DNA from: Methanoculleus marisnigri
Lineage (GTDB): Archaea > Halobacteriota > Methanomicrobia > Methanomicrobiales > Methanoculleaceae
Direction of reading: 5' to 3'
DNA: 41,307 nucleotides
Assembly: GCA_002503885.1 (NCBI GenBank)
Contig: DASQ01000051.1
Coordinates: forward strand, 1-41,307
Numbering within the stretch: position 1 is the stretch's first letter; every line of letters starts with the position of its first letter. This document shows positions 1-8,070 of the stretch, in pieces. A program made the translations under genes and the position numbers. Under the pieces are notes generated by a model, which did no database searches, was not told the origin of the DNA, and saw only the letters and a program-made list of their open reading frames with translations.

Positions 1-291
1 GAGTGCAAAGAACGACTTGAAGTTGTCGTCCAGCGATTTGAGCGTGGTCTGCAGAACCTTGGAATAGACCCACGTATACTCGGGATACTTCTTCTTCAGG
101 TCGGGGAGAGCGTTGGCCTGCTGGACGTACCCGAGGTGCTGCTTGTCGGGCCGATCTTTGTTCTCCTGATTGTTCTGGTTCCGTTCCGCAAGAGCAAAGT
201 TGTAGAGTAACCGACACTTTTCAGAGAGGTGCCAGAGCACATCGGCCTGTTCAGGCGTCACCTGAATCTTGACTTTCGTGGCAAGGTGCAT
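1..291 (-). CDS. tnpB: TnpB-like (IS200/IS605/IS1341 family) protein, 5' part only
   Basis: The reading frame is open from an ATG at 289-291 through the left window edge (97 codons). It begins MHLATKVKIQVTPEQADVLW and continues with LSEKCRLLYNFALAERN, the typical N-terminal start of TnpB/OrfB proteins. TnpB proteins are RNA-guided nucleases of IS200/IS605 elements that use an omega RNA read from the 3' end of their own gene; that end and the RuvC residues lie outside the window, so activity cannot be judged. No tnpA is seen upstream of the start, so this would be an IS1341-type (tnpB-only) element unless tnpA lies beyond the left edge. Family call is fairly sure; integrity is unknown. Confidence 0.75.
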   Translation of the reverse strand, partial: MHLATKVKIQVTPEQADVLWHLSEKCRLLYNFALAERNQNNQENKDRPDKQHLGYVQQANALPDLKKKYPEYTWVYSKVLQTTLKSLDDNFKSFFAL

Positions 292-677
292 CTGAAAACT
301 CTCCTGCAGGTTCTCTCATTCAGGATAGGCGGTCCTCTATCATAGAGATATGGGATGTGGGGGCATGGGGATCGCCGGACGAAGGGGCGCCGCTCCCATC
401 CCCCCGCTTGCGCAGGGGGTCTTCCCGCTCTGCCCCGCGAGCCCCGCGGAGATAAATCTTCCATTTCGTGCCCGACGGCGCGTAGCGGCCACAAATTGCC
501 TCAGCCCGCCCTGTTCGGGTTTTCTCGCGGCCAGACCCGGCCGATGCGAATCTTTATCGGTGCGAGACCGGTATACGGAGACCCTATGGTTAAGCTTGTT
601 ACCCGACACATAGCCTGGTGATTTGATAGCAAGTATTATCACTCCGCGCGCCATACCTATCCTCGTGGAGTGTCCCT
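292..677. other. Intergenic region between tnpB and integrase
   Basis: No convincing gene. A short palindrome lies at 335-347 (CTCTAT, one base, ATAGAG), about 45 bp upstream of the tnpB start, where the left end of an IS605-type element would be expected. The G+C-rich part (about 390-560) is open in several frames but rich in Arg and Pro, as expected of shadows. A CTTGCGCAGGGGG string at 408-420 recurs inverted at the right window edge (41295-41307), suggesting a dispersed repeat. Near 605-650 the DNA turns AT-rich and probably holds the integrase promoter. GGAG at 667-670 is the integrase ribosome binding site. Confidence 0.4.
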
Positions 678-1853
678 ATGGAGCAAACAATCCCGAAGAA
701 ATCGATAGCAAAATTTCTGAAACGGTATCACAATCCCGAGACTCTTCGGTTATATCAACGCTGTCTCGTCAAGTTCGTCGGCTACGTTTTCGATATCGAA
801 CAGACCCACCGGGTGGACGGCGCCCGGTCGGCCCCAGACCTGGAGTTTTATGATCGCCTGGCAATCGAGTACCTCACCGAGCCCCGGGACTACGCCGGTG
901 ACCTTGCGGAGTTCGTCGCCTCTCTAGGGTCCGCCCCACCCGCGACGAAACGAGGCCATAAATCAGTCGTCATCAACTGGCTTGCCGCGAATAAGATTTT
1001 CCTGCACCCGCAAGAGACTCGGGGGATCCGGACGAATGGCCGCGCCCGAACCCGGGACCGGATTCCGACTACGGCGGAACTCAAACAGATCATGGAACAT
1101 TGCGATCTCCAGATGCGGTTGTACCTGCTCGTGCTCTCCTCCTCCGGGATGCGTCCGGGCGAGGCGATACAGTTGCAGTGGACCGACATCGACGAGGCCC
1201 GGGGCCGGGTCTTCATCCGCGCCGAGATCGCAAAGAACAAGGAGAGCCGGATCTGTTTCATCAGCCAGGAGGCCATGGAACTGTATCGGCAGTGGAAAGT
1301 ATTCTATCCCCGGTATCTGGAGAAGAAGGACGCGCTCACCCCCTGGGCGGACGCTGTGAGCGATACCCGGCGAATATTCCCCATGACCTACAACGCGACG
1401 CTTGAGAAGTTCACCCGGGCCTTACGGAAGGCAGGTCTTGACGAGAGGGACCCTTCCACCCGGAGAACGGTGATCCACTTCCATGGGATGCGAAAGTTCT
1501 TCCGGACGCGGCTGCCGATGGGCGGCGCAACGGTCGATGTGACCGAGGAGATCATGGGCCACGAGGGATACTTATCCGGCTCGTACCTCCGGCTGACCGA
1601 GGCGGACCTGGAGCGGGCATACCGGCAGGCAGAGCACGAACTGTGGATCTACAAGACGAAGCCGATCAACGAGGGGGAGTTGAAGCACCTGGAGAGTGAG
1701 AACCGGGAACTTCGGGGCGAACTCGTCGATATCCGGCGACAGATCGCGATGATGAACGCGATGCAGGCCGACATCAACGCGAACCCGGAGGCGCTGCAGC
1801 GGTTGGTGGATGAGCGGATCAAGGCGCTAATGGGTGAGGGAGGGGAGAGTTAG
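678..1853 (+). CDS. Tyrosine recombinase/integrase of an integrated element
   Basis: A 391-residue protein of the phage-integrase (tyrosine recombinase) family, which cuts and rejoins DNA at attachment sites through a covalent 3'-phosphotyrosine. Visible parts: an N-terminal SAM-like DNA-binding domain (about 1-100), then the catalytic domain with Arg159 (SSGMRPGEA), a candidate hairpin Lys186/188, His269-Gly-Met-Arg272 (the HxxR box), His295 (MGHEGYL) and the nucleophile Tyr303 (GSYLRL). All five key positions are present, so it is probably active. An unusual C-terminal extension (about 335-391) is predicted coiled coil (LESENRELRGELVDIRRQI). The ATG at 678 is chosen because GGAG lies 7 nt upstream. 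It is the left-most gene of the element and converges on the regulator at 1855. Confidence 0.9.
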   Translation: MEQTIPKKSIAKFLKRYHNPETLRLYQRCLVKFVGYVFDIEQTHRVDGARSAPDLEFYDRLAIEYLTEPRDYAGDLAEFVASLGSAPPATKRGHKSVVINWLAANKIFLHPQETRGIRTNGRARTRDRIPTTAELKQIMEHCDLQMRLYLLVLSSSGMRPGEAIQLQWTDIDEARGRVFIRAEIAKNKESRICFISQEAMELYRQWKVFYPRYLEKKDALTPWADAVSDTRRIFPMTYNATLEKFTRALRKAGLDERDPSTRRTVIHFHGMRKFFRTRLPMGGATVDVTEEIMGHEGYLSGSYLRLTEADLERAYRQAEHELWIYKTKPINEGELKHLESENRELRGELVDIRRQIAMMNAMQADINANPEALQRLVDERIKALMGEGGES

Positions 1854-1854
1854 G

Positions 1855-2562
1855 TTACAGAAGAAGAGCATCTATCATTTTTAGCTCCTCTCGCATCCTC
1901 TCTCTGTGTTCATATAGCAAGGAAGATACGCTATCCCAAATTTCAGGTATCCCCCTCAAGGCGGCCATTGCATCACCTCGAGGCAGCTCATTAGAATTAA
2001 CTACCCCCTCCCATATGCGATCGGCAATCGCATCGAGGACCCTGCCCTTATCTGGAGCGAAGTACCAGTCCACCACGCACGGCCTTACGGACTCAACCCA
2101 GTAATCGGATGCCCCTGGGCTCTTTGTATCGTCGGCAAGATCATTCCAGTGGCTGAAAAACTCCGGGCAGAGAGACGCCCACACTTCAAACCCACGTGCA
2201 ATGTCCGCTTTTGCCCGTCCCTTATCCTCATCAAGATACAGCAGGTCAATGGCTTGGGCCAACCCGCGCAGAGTGAGCGCGTAGTAATCTTTATTCCTCC
2301 CGTTCTCTACCGCTCTCTCATCGTGAACGACCGCGTGGTTTTTCTCTAACCTCTCGATCGCAGAGCCTATGGTGGAGATCGGCATCTTCAGTGCTTTTCG
2401 AAGTCCATACCGGGTTTGACGCCCGTTTCGCAACAACTCGCGGAGAATACGTCCTTCAGATTCTGCCGGCCGAGTGTACCAGAAGTCTTGGCTGCTTAAA
2501 GGTGCTCTCGGAGGCCATATGGATCGACGGTCTATAGGGGGGTGGTCGATGGATCGAGGCAT
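1855..2562 (-). CDS. Winged-helix transcriptional regulator of the element
   Basis: A 235-residue protein starting MPRSIDHPPIDRR. Residues about 34-85 (ESEGRILRELLRNGRQTRYG, then SAIERLEKNHAVV) look like a winged helix-turn-helix of the MarR/PadR type that senses or fixes a gene's state; the remaining helical part is unrecognised and may be a ligand or dimer domain. The frame is open upstream to 2691, but that extension runs through the divergent promoter, so the ATG at 2560-2562 is preferred; a TATA box about 26-30 nt upstream makes this a likely leaderless start. It is divergent from the AbrB-like gene at 2617 and converges on the integrase with 1 nt between stops. Likely a repressor controlling the element; the exact role is inference. 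Confidence 0.65.
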   Translation of the reverse strand: MPRSIDHPPIDRRSIWPPRAPLSSQDFWYTRPAESEGRILRELLRNGRQTRYGLRKALKMPISTIGSAIERLEKNHAVVHDERAVENGRNKDYYALTLRGLAQAIDLLYLDEDKGRAKADIARGFEVWASLCPEFFSHWNDLADDTKSPGASDYWVESVRPCVVDWYFAPDKGRVLDAIADRIWEGVVNSNELPRGDAMAALRGIPEIWDSVSSLLYEHRERMREELKMIDALLL

Positions 2563-2616
2563 GATAGATATGTTAGGTAATATTGGTATATATCGTTTGC
2601 CGTCGATATATCCCTC
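2563..2616. promoter_or_regulatory. Bidirectional leaderless promoter of the element's regulator pair
   Basis: This 54-bp gap separates two divergent start codons. It holds TATATAT at 2587-2593 and GATATATC at 2605-2612. The first box lies about 25-30 bp from both ATGs (2562 minus, 2617 plus), so both messages could start at or next to their start codons. Both flanking proteins look DNA-binding, so this is a natural control switch, but no operator motif is proven. Confidence 0.55.
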
Positions 2617-2856
2617 ATGGCAGAGATACTTGTCGGAACTGTTCGAAGTCTGGCTTTGAACAGGTCGCTCGCACTCACAGTCCCGTATCACTTACGGGAA
2701 GAGTGCGGGTTCAAGAAAGGTGATCACTTTGCCGTCAAAACCGACGGACACCGGAGGATCATCTACGAAAAGATACCTGGCAGGCAGGGAACCGCTACCA
2801 ACGACGACCCCGCCGACCAGTACCCACACGACCCCATTTCAGAGGTGAGCGGGTGA
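2617..2856 (+). CDS. AbrB/SpoVT-like swapped-hairpin DNA-binding protein
   Basis: A 79-residue protein. Residues 4-50 (VGTVRSLALNRSLALTVP, then CGFKKGDHFAVK) fit the AbrB/SpoVT/MazE swapped-hairpin fold, which binds DNA as a dimer. The tail is polar and likely disordered. It is the first gene of the element's rightward operon and faces the winged-helix gene across a short shared promoter. No toxin gene is recognisable beside it, so a transcription regulator is more likely than an antitoxin, though the next gene (2853) is uncharacterised. Confidence 0.65.
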   Translation: MAEILVGTVRSLALNRSLALTVPYHLREECGFKKGDHFAVKTDGHRRIIYEKIPGRQGTATNDDPADQYPHDPISEVSG

Positions 2857-3089
2857 TCACTAGTCTATCTTCTGGAAACATAAGTGTCCCTCCTGCCACC
2901 CGGGAGCGCCCCCGCGTCGTCACCCCCGAGGCGATCGACACCTTGGAGCGGAATAACCCGGCGCTCAGGGGGATCGGTGAAATTATGCAGGATATGGGGT
3001 TGTGGGTTGTAGACGAAAACAGCGAAGCAGAGATTTCGAGGTGTGGCCGGACGAGAGCGCACACCTCAGCGAACACCGACGAGGTATAA
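2853..3089 (+). CDS. Hypothetical protein, 78 aa
   Basis: Starts at a GTG (2853-2855) that overlaps the upstream stop as GTGA, a sign of translational coupling. The protein is soluble and polar, with a middle part (TPEAIDTLERNNPALRGIGE, then IMQDMGLWVVDE) that looks like a genuine helical segment. No family recognised. Its 3' end overlaps the candidate zinc-finger gene at 3043. Confidence 0.5.
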   Translation: MITSLSSGNISVPPATRERPRVVTPEAIDTLERNNPALRGIGEIMQDMGLWVVDENSEAEISRCGRTRAHTSANTDEV

Positions 3090-3219
3090 CGATGGTTCAA
3101 GACATATATTCACCGGTAAATATATTAAGGTACGCATATTCGAGCCGGAGGTCCCGCTCTGCGAGACCTGCGGAACGAAGTGCGGCGGGTATCTTCTGTC
3201 AACCGCGGCGTGCCCATGA
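3043..3219 (+). CDS. Small zinc-binding protein, start uncertain
   Basis: This frame ends KVRIFEPEVPLCETCGTKCG, then GYLLSTAACP. The C-x2-C-x4-C spacing followed by a further Cys suggests a small zinc finger. Its TGA (3217-3219) overlaps the next gene's ATG (3216) as ATGA, which supports it as the real frame. The start is unclear: there is no ATG, a GTG lies at 3043, and an AT-rich stretch at 3101-3128 could be a promoter for a shorter form. A competing frame from an ATG at 3092, with GAGGT 6 nt upstream, also overlaps the next gene but has poor codon use and an Arg-rich product. Confidence 0.45.
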   Translation: MAGRERTPQRTPTRYNDGSRHIFTGKYIKVRIFEPEVPLCETCGTKCGGYLLSTAACP

Positions 3220-4295
3220 TTGAGGACTCCCTCGCACCGGCGAAGGCCTCCGGCTGGAAGGTCGAGACCGGGCCGAAGAGCACACCCCCACCAAGACCCG
3301 CACCGATGCCCGAAGCGGTCCGGGTGGATACCCCCGACCCGGCAACAGTGCGAAGCGGACGAGGGCCGGGAGAGGACCCGGCCCCGGCACCCGTAACACC
3401 TCCGAGGATCCGATCTTCGGTGCCCCCTGCCCTGATCGGGATCGAAGATATCGCCTTAGATATCGCGTCTGATCGCGGGATATGGTATATCGGAATATAC
3501 CGGCGTGGAGAGAAGATCGCAGACGACGCGAGCCGGAGCAACCCCCTTATCACAAAGGGGACGGCGAAGCGGATCGCGGACCGGGTGAAAAAGGAGTTCT
3601 CGCACCTCGACCGGAAGGCGGTACAGGATGCGGTAGATCGATTTTTCGAGGCGGTCCGGGAGGCCGACGAGACAATTACCGCCGATGCAGTGTGCCGGGT
3701 AATCAGCTTGATCGCGCGGGTGGAGAAGGAGACGAGCGATCCCCCGGTGTACGTGGCGCACCTCTCCGGCGGGAAGTGCCTGGAGTTCTCAACCCGGGAT
3801 CTTGCAGCCTTGCAGCCCGTCACCCTGAACGAGCGATGGCTAGCCGTTCGAGATGATCCCCTCGACGCGACCGGCCGCGACTTCAAAGAGATCCGGGATC
3901 ACCTTCTGGCCGTGGCCGTGCCGGTGGATCCTCCGGGTCCGGCGTCGTCGTGGGAGCGAACGATCAGCAAACTGGAAACCCGGATCGCACCTATCCCCCT
4001 GGAGCCGGACCGGGGCGGGTTGAAGCGGTACGGGATCTGCCTGGAGCCGAACGGGATTCTCCTGATCCGGTCCGACCTGATCCAGGATGTGATAGTCGAA
4101 TCAGGACAGAACCCGAATGATGGAAGTTTTGCCCGATACCTAAAGCGGGTAGGGATCCTGCTCGTGGAGTCGAAGCCATACCGGATCCCGGGTGTGAAAA
4201 CCCTGGTGCGAGCATGGGGAGTCACCCCCGATATCAAAGACGACCCGACCGGCGGCCTGGAGGGATCCTTATCCCGGGATCCGGTGGGTGACTGA
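3216..4295 (+). CDS. Hypothetical element protein upstream of helicase, 359 aa
   Basis: The ATG at 3216 is chosen for its ATGA overlap with the upstream small gene; a GTG at 3180 is an alternative. Residues 1-75 are Pro-rich and likely disordered (KSTPPPRPAPMPEAVRV). The folded part begins near ALIGIEDIALDIASDRGIWY and includes a helical stretch (KRIADRVKKEFSHLDRKAVQ). The C-terminal part (FARYLKRVGILLVESKPYRI) resembles a small winged-helix end such as those closing plasmid or phage replication proteins. Family not recognised. Its place directly before helicase and primase makes a replication or origin-binding role plausible, but that is inference only. Confidence 0.6.
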   Translation: MIEDSLAPAKASGWKVETGPKSTPPPRPAPMPEAVRVDTPDPATVRSGRGPGEDPAPAPVTPPRIRSSVPPALIGIEDIALDIASDRGIWYIGIYRRGEKIADDASRSNPLITKGTAKRIADRVKKEFSHLDRKAVQDAVDRFFEAVREADETITADAVCRVISLIARVEKETSDPPVYVAHLSGGKCLEFSTRDLAALQPVTLNERWLAVRDDPLDATGRDFKEIRDHLLAVAVPVDPPGPASSWERTISKLETRIAPIPLEPDRGGLKRYGICLEPNGILLIRSDLIQDVIVESGQNPNDGSFARYLKRVGILLVESKPYRIPGVKTLVRAWGVTPDIKDDPTGGLEGSLSRDPVGD

Positions 4296-4594
4296 TGACC
4301 CGATCGGCAGTATGTTACGGGATCCCCTTATGTCACGCACGAGGGAGGCTACTTTGTGAAAGTCGCAGAGTAGCCAATATACCCGTAACACCCGTTACAC
4401 CCGTAACACCCAGTACAAACCGTGCTCCGTTCAGGATAACACGCGCGTTCCGTGCTCCTTTCTGTTACGGGATAAAATTAACAACCCGTAACACCCGTAA
4501 CAATCCCGTTCTTTCCGGGAATGTCGAAGGAAAACGGGTAGAATTGGATCGTAGGATCTCACGTGCGCGATCAAAGGGGAGGCGGTCCGCATGA
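4295..4594 (+). CDS. Doubtful 99-aa ORF over an iteron-like region
   Basis: The frame starts at an ATG overlapping the upstream stop as TGATG and ends in an ATGA overlap with the helicase start. Those junctions are what real genes of this operon show. Against it, its codon use is unlike the neighbours', its third positions are poor in G+C, it encodes VTPVTPVTP only because of 9-bp DNA repeats, and the helicase has its own strong ribosome binding site (GGGGAGG, about 4577-4583). I favour a non-coding regulatory or origin region. Confidence 0.25.
   Translation: MTRSAVCYGIPLCHARGRLLCESRRVANIPVTPVTPVTPSTNRAPFRITRAFRAPFCYGIKLTTRNTRNNPVLSGNVEGKRVELDRRISRARSKGRRSA
4313..4502. repeat. Iteron-like CCCGTAACA repeats: candidate origin or operator
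   Basis: Nine-base CCCGTAACA units lie head-to-tail at 4382-4390, 4391-4399 (one mismatch, CCCGTTACA) and 4400-4408, and again at 4485-4493 and 4494-4502. The inverted form TGTTACGGG lies at 4313-4321 and 4463-4471. An AT-rich patch (GATAAAATTAACAA) sits at about 4471-4484. Single copies also occur inside genes at 3390-3398 and 6825-6833. Period-9 tandem sites with an AT-rich segment next to helicase and primase genes look like binding sites of a replication initiator or repressor. Confidence 0.6.
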
Positions 4595-6297
4595 GCGCCG
4601 ACCTGATCCGGTGGACCGGCGGCCCGGGGAGCGGGAAAACATACCAACTCCTGGAGGACGTACGGCGGGAAGTGGAGGACGGCCGGACCCTTGACGACAT
4701 GATCCTGATGACGTTCAGCCGGTCTCAGGCAGCCGACCTGGCCGATCGTCTCTCCCGATCGGTCTTCCCCGGCGAGGACCGGACAGACATCCTCCGGCGG
4801 TGCGCGACAGTGGACGGGATCACCCTCCGGGCGGTCCGGGCGGCCGGCATGATCTCACAATCCCCCGATCAGATCATCGTACCGGGTGCGAAGAAGGCGA
4901 TCCCGGTGTACCGGGAGTTCATGCAGGCGGCCGGGATCCCGTATACCCCGAACGCATACGCCCCCGATGACGGCGATCCGGTTGCCCGGGCGAAGTTGCC
5001 AGCGGGTAACCAGATCCTCGATATCAACGCATATCTCAGCGCGACCATGCAGGACCCCGCGGCCTGGCAGTATGCAGCATCAGCCCTAAACCTACCCTTC
5101 GACGGCGCGACGTGGGGGATATGTGACCTTCTCCCGGCCTGGCAGGAGTTCAAAACGCAGCGGGGAGTATTCGAGCACGCGGATTATGCGCGACTCGCAT
5201 TAGATGAGCGGGTAGAGCCCCGCGCCCCGATTCTCTTTGTTGATGAATACCAGGATTTGAGCCCGTTACAAGACGCCCTGATCCGGCAGTGGATTGAGCA
5301 GGCCGACCGGGTTTACGTGGCCGGCGACCCGGATCAATCGATCTATGGGTTCAGAGGTGGCCGGCCGGATCTCTTCAAATCCCTACCGGCAGAGGACCGG
5401 GGAGCCCGGGACGATGGCAACCGGCCGATCTCCCGGCGGTGTGCTATGCGGATCATGACGGAGGCCGAACGGATCTTAGGCCGGCCGGCGAACGTGGCCC
5501 CCAACTCCCGGCCCGGGAGGTACATGCGGGAAATCTACACGCATACCCCCGAGGCCTTCCCGGCCCGGATCGAGGACGCATTAAAGGCCTATCCCGGCGG
5601 CCCGGTCTTCGTCCTCTCCCGGTTCCGGCGGCACGTATCGAAGATCGCGCGAGCCCTGGCAGCTATGGGTATCCCGTGCAGCGGGATCCGGACGGGTACC
5701 GGTCCGTGGGGAGCGACCCGGATCGGGAAGCACAAGGAGACCCTTGCGCGGGAGACGGTGAACGTATGGCAGCTCACCCGGGCGGTGCGTCGATACGCGA
5801 CCGGCGGCGACACCGAGCAGATACCGTTTGAAGAGGTGGAGGCCTTGATCCTGGCAACCCTTTCCCCCGCCCGGCGAGCGGCTGCCCTTACCGATCTGAA
5901 AGCGAAGCTCCGACAGCACCCCCCGATCCGGGTGGGAGACGTTGCCCGGTGGATCCCCCTCGCCCCCGGCGACCGGCGGATCCTGGCCCTCTTGAATCTC
6001 CGGCCGGCCCTCGTGGAGCAGATGCAGGCCTGCATATCCCGGGAGGACCGGCGCGGGACGGTGATCGCCCCCGAGGCGGTCCGGGTGGATACCATTCACG
6101 CGGCGAAAGGCCTTGAGGCCCCGTGCGTGCTCCTTCATACCGGGTATCTCCCCGGCCTAGCCCCCGGCCTGGCTGATCGGGATCGCATGGCCGAAGAGCG
6201 GCGGATCTTCTTCGTGGGTGCGACCCGTGCATCTCACGCCCTGATCCTCTTCGACTACATCGCCCCCCCGTGGCCGGTCTTCGGGAGCCCGGTATGA
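4591..6297 (+). CDS. UvrD/PcrA-like superfamily 1 DNA helicase
   Basis: A 568-residue ATP-driven DNA helicase. Motifs in order: Walker A GGPGSGKT (10-17), Ia MTFSRSQAADL (40-50), Walker B DEYQD (218-222), motif III region GDPDQSIYGFRGG (245-257), motif V VDTIHAAKGLE and motif VI FFVGATRA near the C-terminus. It is shorter than chromosomal UvrD (about 700 aa), as usual for plasmid and virus forms. Start: ATG at 4591 with GGGGAGG 8 nt upstream. It overlaps the primase gene as ATGA, so the two are probably made together. Likely the element's replicative or repair helicase. Confidence 0.88.
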   Translation: MSADLIRWTGGPGSGKTYQLLEDVRREVEDGRTLDDMILMTFSRSQAADLADRLSRSVFPGEDRTDILRRCATVDGITLRAVRAAGMISQSPDQIIVPGAKKAIPVYREFMQAAGIPYTPNAYAPDDGDPVARAKLPAGNQILDINAYLSATMQDPAAWQYAASALNLPFDGATWGICDLLPAWQEFKTQRGVFEHADYARLALDERVEPRAPILFVDEYQDLSPLQDALIRQWIEQADRVYVAGDPDQSIYGFRGGRPDLFKSLPAEDRGARDDGNRPISRRCAMRIMTEAERILGRPANVAPNSRPGRYMREIYTHTPEAFPARIEDALKAYPGGPVFVLSRFRRHVSKIARALAAMGIPCSGIRTGTGPWGATRIGKHKETLARETVNVWQLTRAVRRYATGGDTEQIPFEEVEALILATLSPARRAAALTDLKAKLRQHPPIRVGDVARWIPLAPGDRRILALLNLRPALVEQMQACISREDRRGTVIAPEAVRVDTIHAAKGLEAPCVLLHTGYLPGLAPGLADRDRMAEERRIFFVGATRASHALILFDYIAPPWPVFGSPV

Positions 6298-7523
6298 TGC
6301 CCTGGAGCGCCCTCCTGGAAGAGGCCTGCCGGTTCTTCGAGCGGCACTTAACCGACGAGCACCGGCGGCACCTGTGGACCCGGTACGGCCTGCTCCCGGA
6401 CTTTGTGGAGGCGATGCGGATCGGGTATGCCCCGGCGGACGGGTCCGCCCTCCTCCTGCACCTGATGGACCGGGGATACTCCCGGGACGAGATCATCGGG
6501 TCCGGGTTGGTGGTGCCCTGGCAGCGGACCGACGAGAACGGCGGCACCCGGTCGGGAGTATCGGATCTCCTCCGTGGCCGGATCGTGTTTCCGTACCTCT
6601 CCGGCGGCCTGGAGCCGGTCTACTTCATCGGGAGGATGACCGACGAGACCCCCGCCCGCGACGACACGACCCCGGCGAAGTACAAGAAGCAGCTCGTAAC
6701 CATCGACGGCCCCCGGGAGCCGGTCTGTGGTGTGTGGTCCGTCTCTCCCGGCGACCCCTTGATCATCACCGAAGGGATAACGGATTGCCTGGCAGTCTTG
6801 CAGGCCGGCCGGCCGTGCATCAGCCCCGTAACAACCCGATTCAAGCGGGAGCAGGCCCCCGAAGTGGCCGAACTGGTCCGGCGGTCCGGTGGTCCGGTCT
6901 ACATCCTGAACGATAACGAGGAGTCCGGCGAAGGCGGGAAAGGCGCGGCGAACATCGCGTATAACCTGATAACGCAAGCCCTCGACGGTGCCCGGGTTTT
7001 CATCGGCAGCCCGCCCCGGCCCCCCGGTATCGAGAAGGTGGATCTTAACGACTTCCTCCGGTCCGGCGGGGACCTTGACGCGGTGATCGCGGACGCGATG
7101 CCGGCGGAGGAGCACCCCGGCGTACTGGCAGAGCAGAAGCGGATGTATGCCCGGATAGCGGCGGATATCAAACAGCAGCGCGACCGGCAGCGGCGGATAG
7201 CCTCCGGGAAGAAGCCCCGGCGCGGTGAGAGTATCGAGGACTTGAAAGCCCGGATGCCGGCCCTATCGACCTACACCGGGATTCCCCCGGGCGAACGAGG
7301 CCCGCACCCGATCTATGGGAGCATACACGGGGACAACTTCACGGTGAGCGCGGACGGGGAGACATGGACATCATTTCACGGCGGCGCGGAGCCCGGGAAG
7401 TCTGGCAACCTCTTCAAGTTGATCGCCCTGGAGCAGGGATACATGACGGACGAGCGGGAGACGTTACGCGGGGAGGCCTTCACGCGAACGATCGAGTACT
7501 GCCGGGGGAGGTGGATCCGGTGA
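6294..7523 (+). CDS. DnaG-like TOPRIM primase with permuted domain order
   Basis: A 409-residue protein; the ATG at 6294 overlaps the helicase stop as ATGA. The centre is a TOPRIM domain: LIITEGITDCLAVLQAG carries Glu160 and Asp164, and YILNDNEESGEGGKGAANIA carries the second acidic cluster near Asp207, followed by VDLNDFLRSGGD. These residues bind the metal for primer synthesis in bacterial-type primases. The last 80 residues (GSIHGDNFTVSADGETWTSF, then GNLFKLIALEQG) resemble a CHC2-type primase zinc domain by pattern, but sit at the C-terminus instead of the N-terminus and lack the zinc cysteines. Probable primase for element replication. Confidence 0.8.
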   Translation: MMPWSALLEEACRFFERHLTDEHRRHLWTRYGLLPDFVEAMRIGYAPADGSALLLHLMDRGYSRDEIIGSGLVVPWQRTDENGGTRSGVSDLLRGRIVFPYLSGGLEPVYFIGRMTDETPARDDTTPAKYKKQLVTIDGPREPVCGVWSVSPGDPLIITEGITDCLAVLQAGRPCISPVTTRFKREQAPEVAELVRRSGGPVYILNDNEESGEGGKGAANIAYNLITQALDGARVFIGSPPRPPGIEKVDLNDFLRSGGDLDAVIADAMPAEEHPGVLAEQKRMYARIAADIKQQRDRQRRIASGKKPRRGESIEDLKARMPALSTYTGIPPGERGPHPIYGSIHGDNFTVSADGETWTSFHGGAEPGKSGNLFKLIALEQGYMTDERETLRGEAFTRTIEYCRGRWIR

Positions 7524-7541
7524 CAGCTCCGGCCGGGCTGC

Positions 7542-7739
7542 ATGATGTCACCCCGGGAAGGCCCTTCTCCCGCCCGGGTGATCGCCCTGGTCCACCCGGT
7601 GACCTGGCAGCCTGCACCGGACCGGCGGATCCCGTATGTCCGGGATGTCACCTGGATTTTTGGAGTCCACCTGGCACGGTCCGGCCGCCCGGGTCGAGCG
7701 AACATTCCGGCAACGGTGCCGGGAGGTTACCATGACTGA
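7542..7739 (+). CDS. Hypothetical protein, 65 aa
   Basis: Of three overlapping open frames here, this one has the best codon pattern for the region (third positions rich in G or C) and a credible protein (VTWQPAPDRRIPYVRDVTWI). Its stop overlaps the start of the next gene. A rival frame from a GTG at 7520 overlaps the primase stop and contains a CPGC motif, but its composition is poorer. No family recognised. Confidence 0.4.
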   Translation: MMSPREGPSPARVIALVHPVTWQPAPDRRIPYVRDVTWIFGVHLARSGRPGRANIPATVPGGYHD

Positions 7740-8070
7740 AAGCGCGGTTTTACTGGCAGATAACGGGCTCGATGGAGGCGCAACCGCGCCCCTTCCGCCC
7801 GCGGACCGGGCAACCGGGACCGGAAACGACGCACAGACTGAAGAAAGAATCGATCGCGAGCAGCTCCTCGCCATCAACAGCGACCTCATCCGGGCGCTGC
7901 ACCGCCGGATCTCCGGCCGCCGGTTCCGGGCGAACAAGCACGACGGCACCCGCCTGGCAGTCGCCCGGGCACTCGTGCAGGCGATCACCGCCCACAACCA
8001 GGTGCTCCGGGACCTCGAGGTCGAAGAACTCGAACGACGCATAGCAGCACTGGAGGAATCGAAACCATGA
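7732..8070 (+). CDS. Hypothetical helical protein, 112 aa
   Basis: Start ATG at 7732 has GGAGG 5 nt upstream. The first 35 residues are Ala/Pro/Gly-rich; the rest is helical (QLLAINSDLIRALHRRISGR) and ends in a coiled-coil-like segment (LRDLEVEELERRIAALEE). The stop overlaps the next start as ATGA. The C-terminal motif ERRIAALEE is echoed in the next protein (ERRVAALEQ), so the two may be related or may pair. No known family. Confidence 0.6.
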   Translation: MTESAVLLADNGLDGGATAPLPPADRATGTGNDAQTEERIDREQLLAINSDLIRALHRRISGRRFRANKHDGTRLAVARALVQAITAHNQVLRDLEVEELERRIAALEESKP

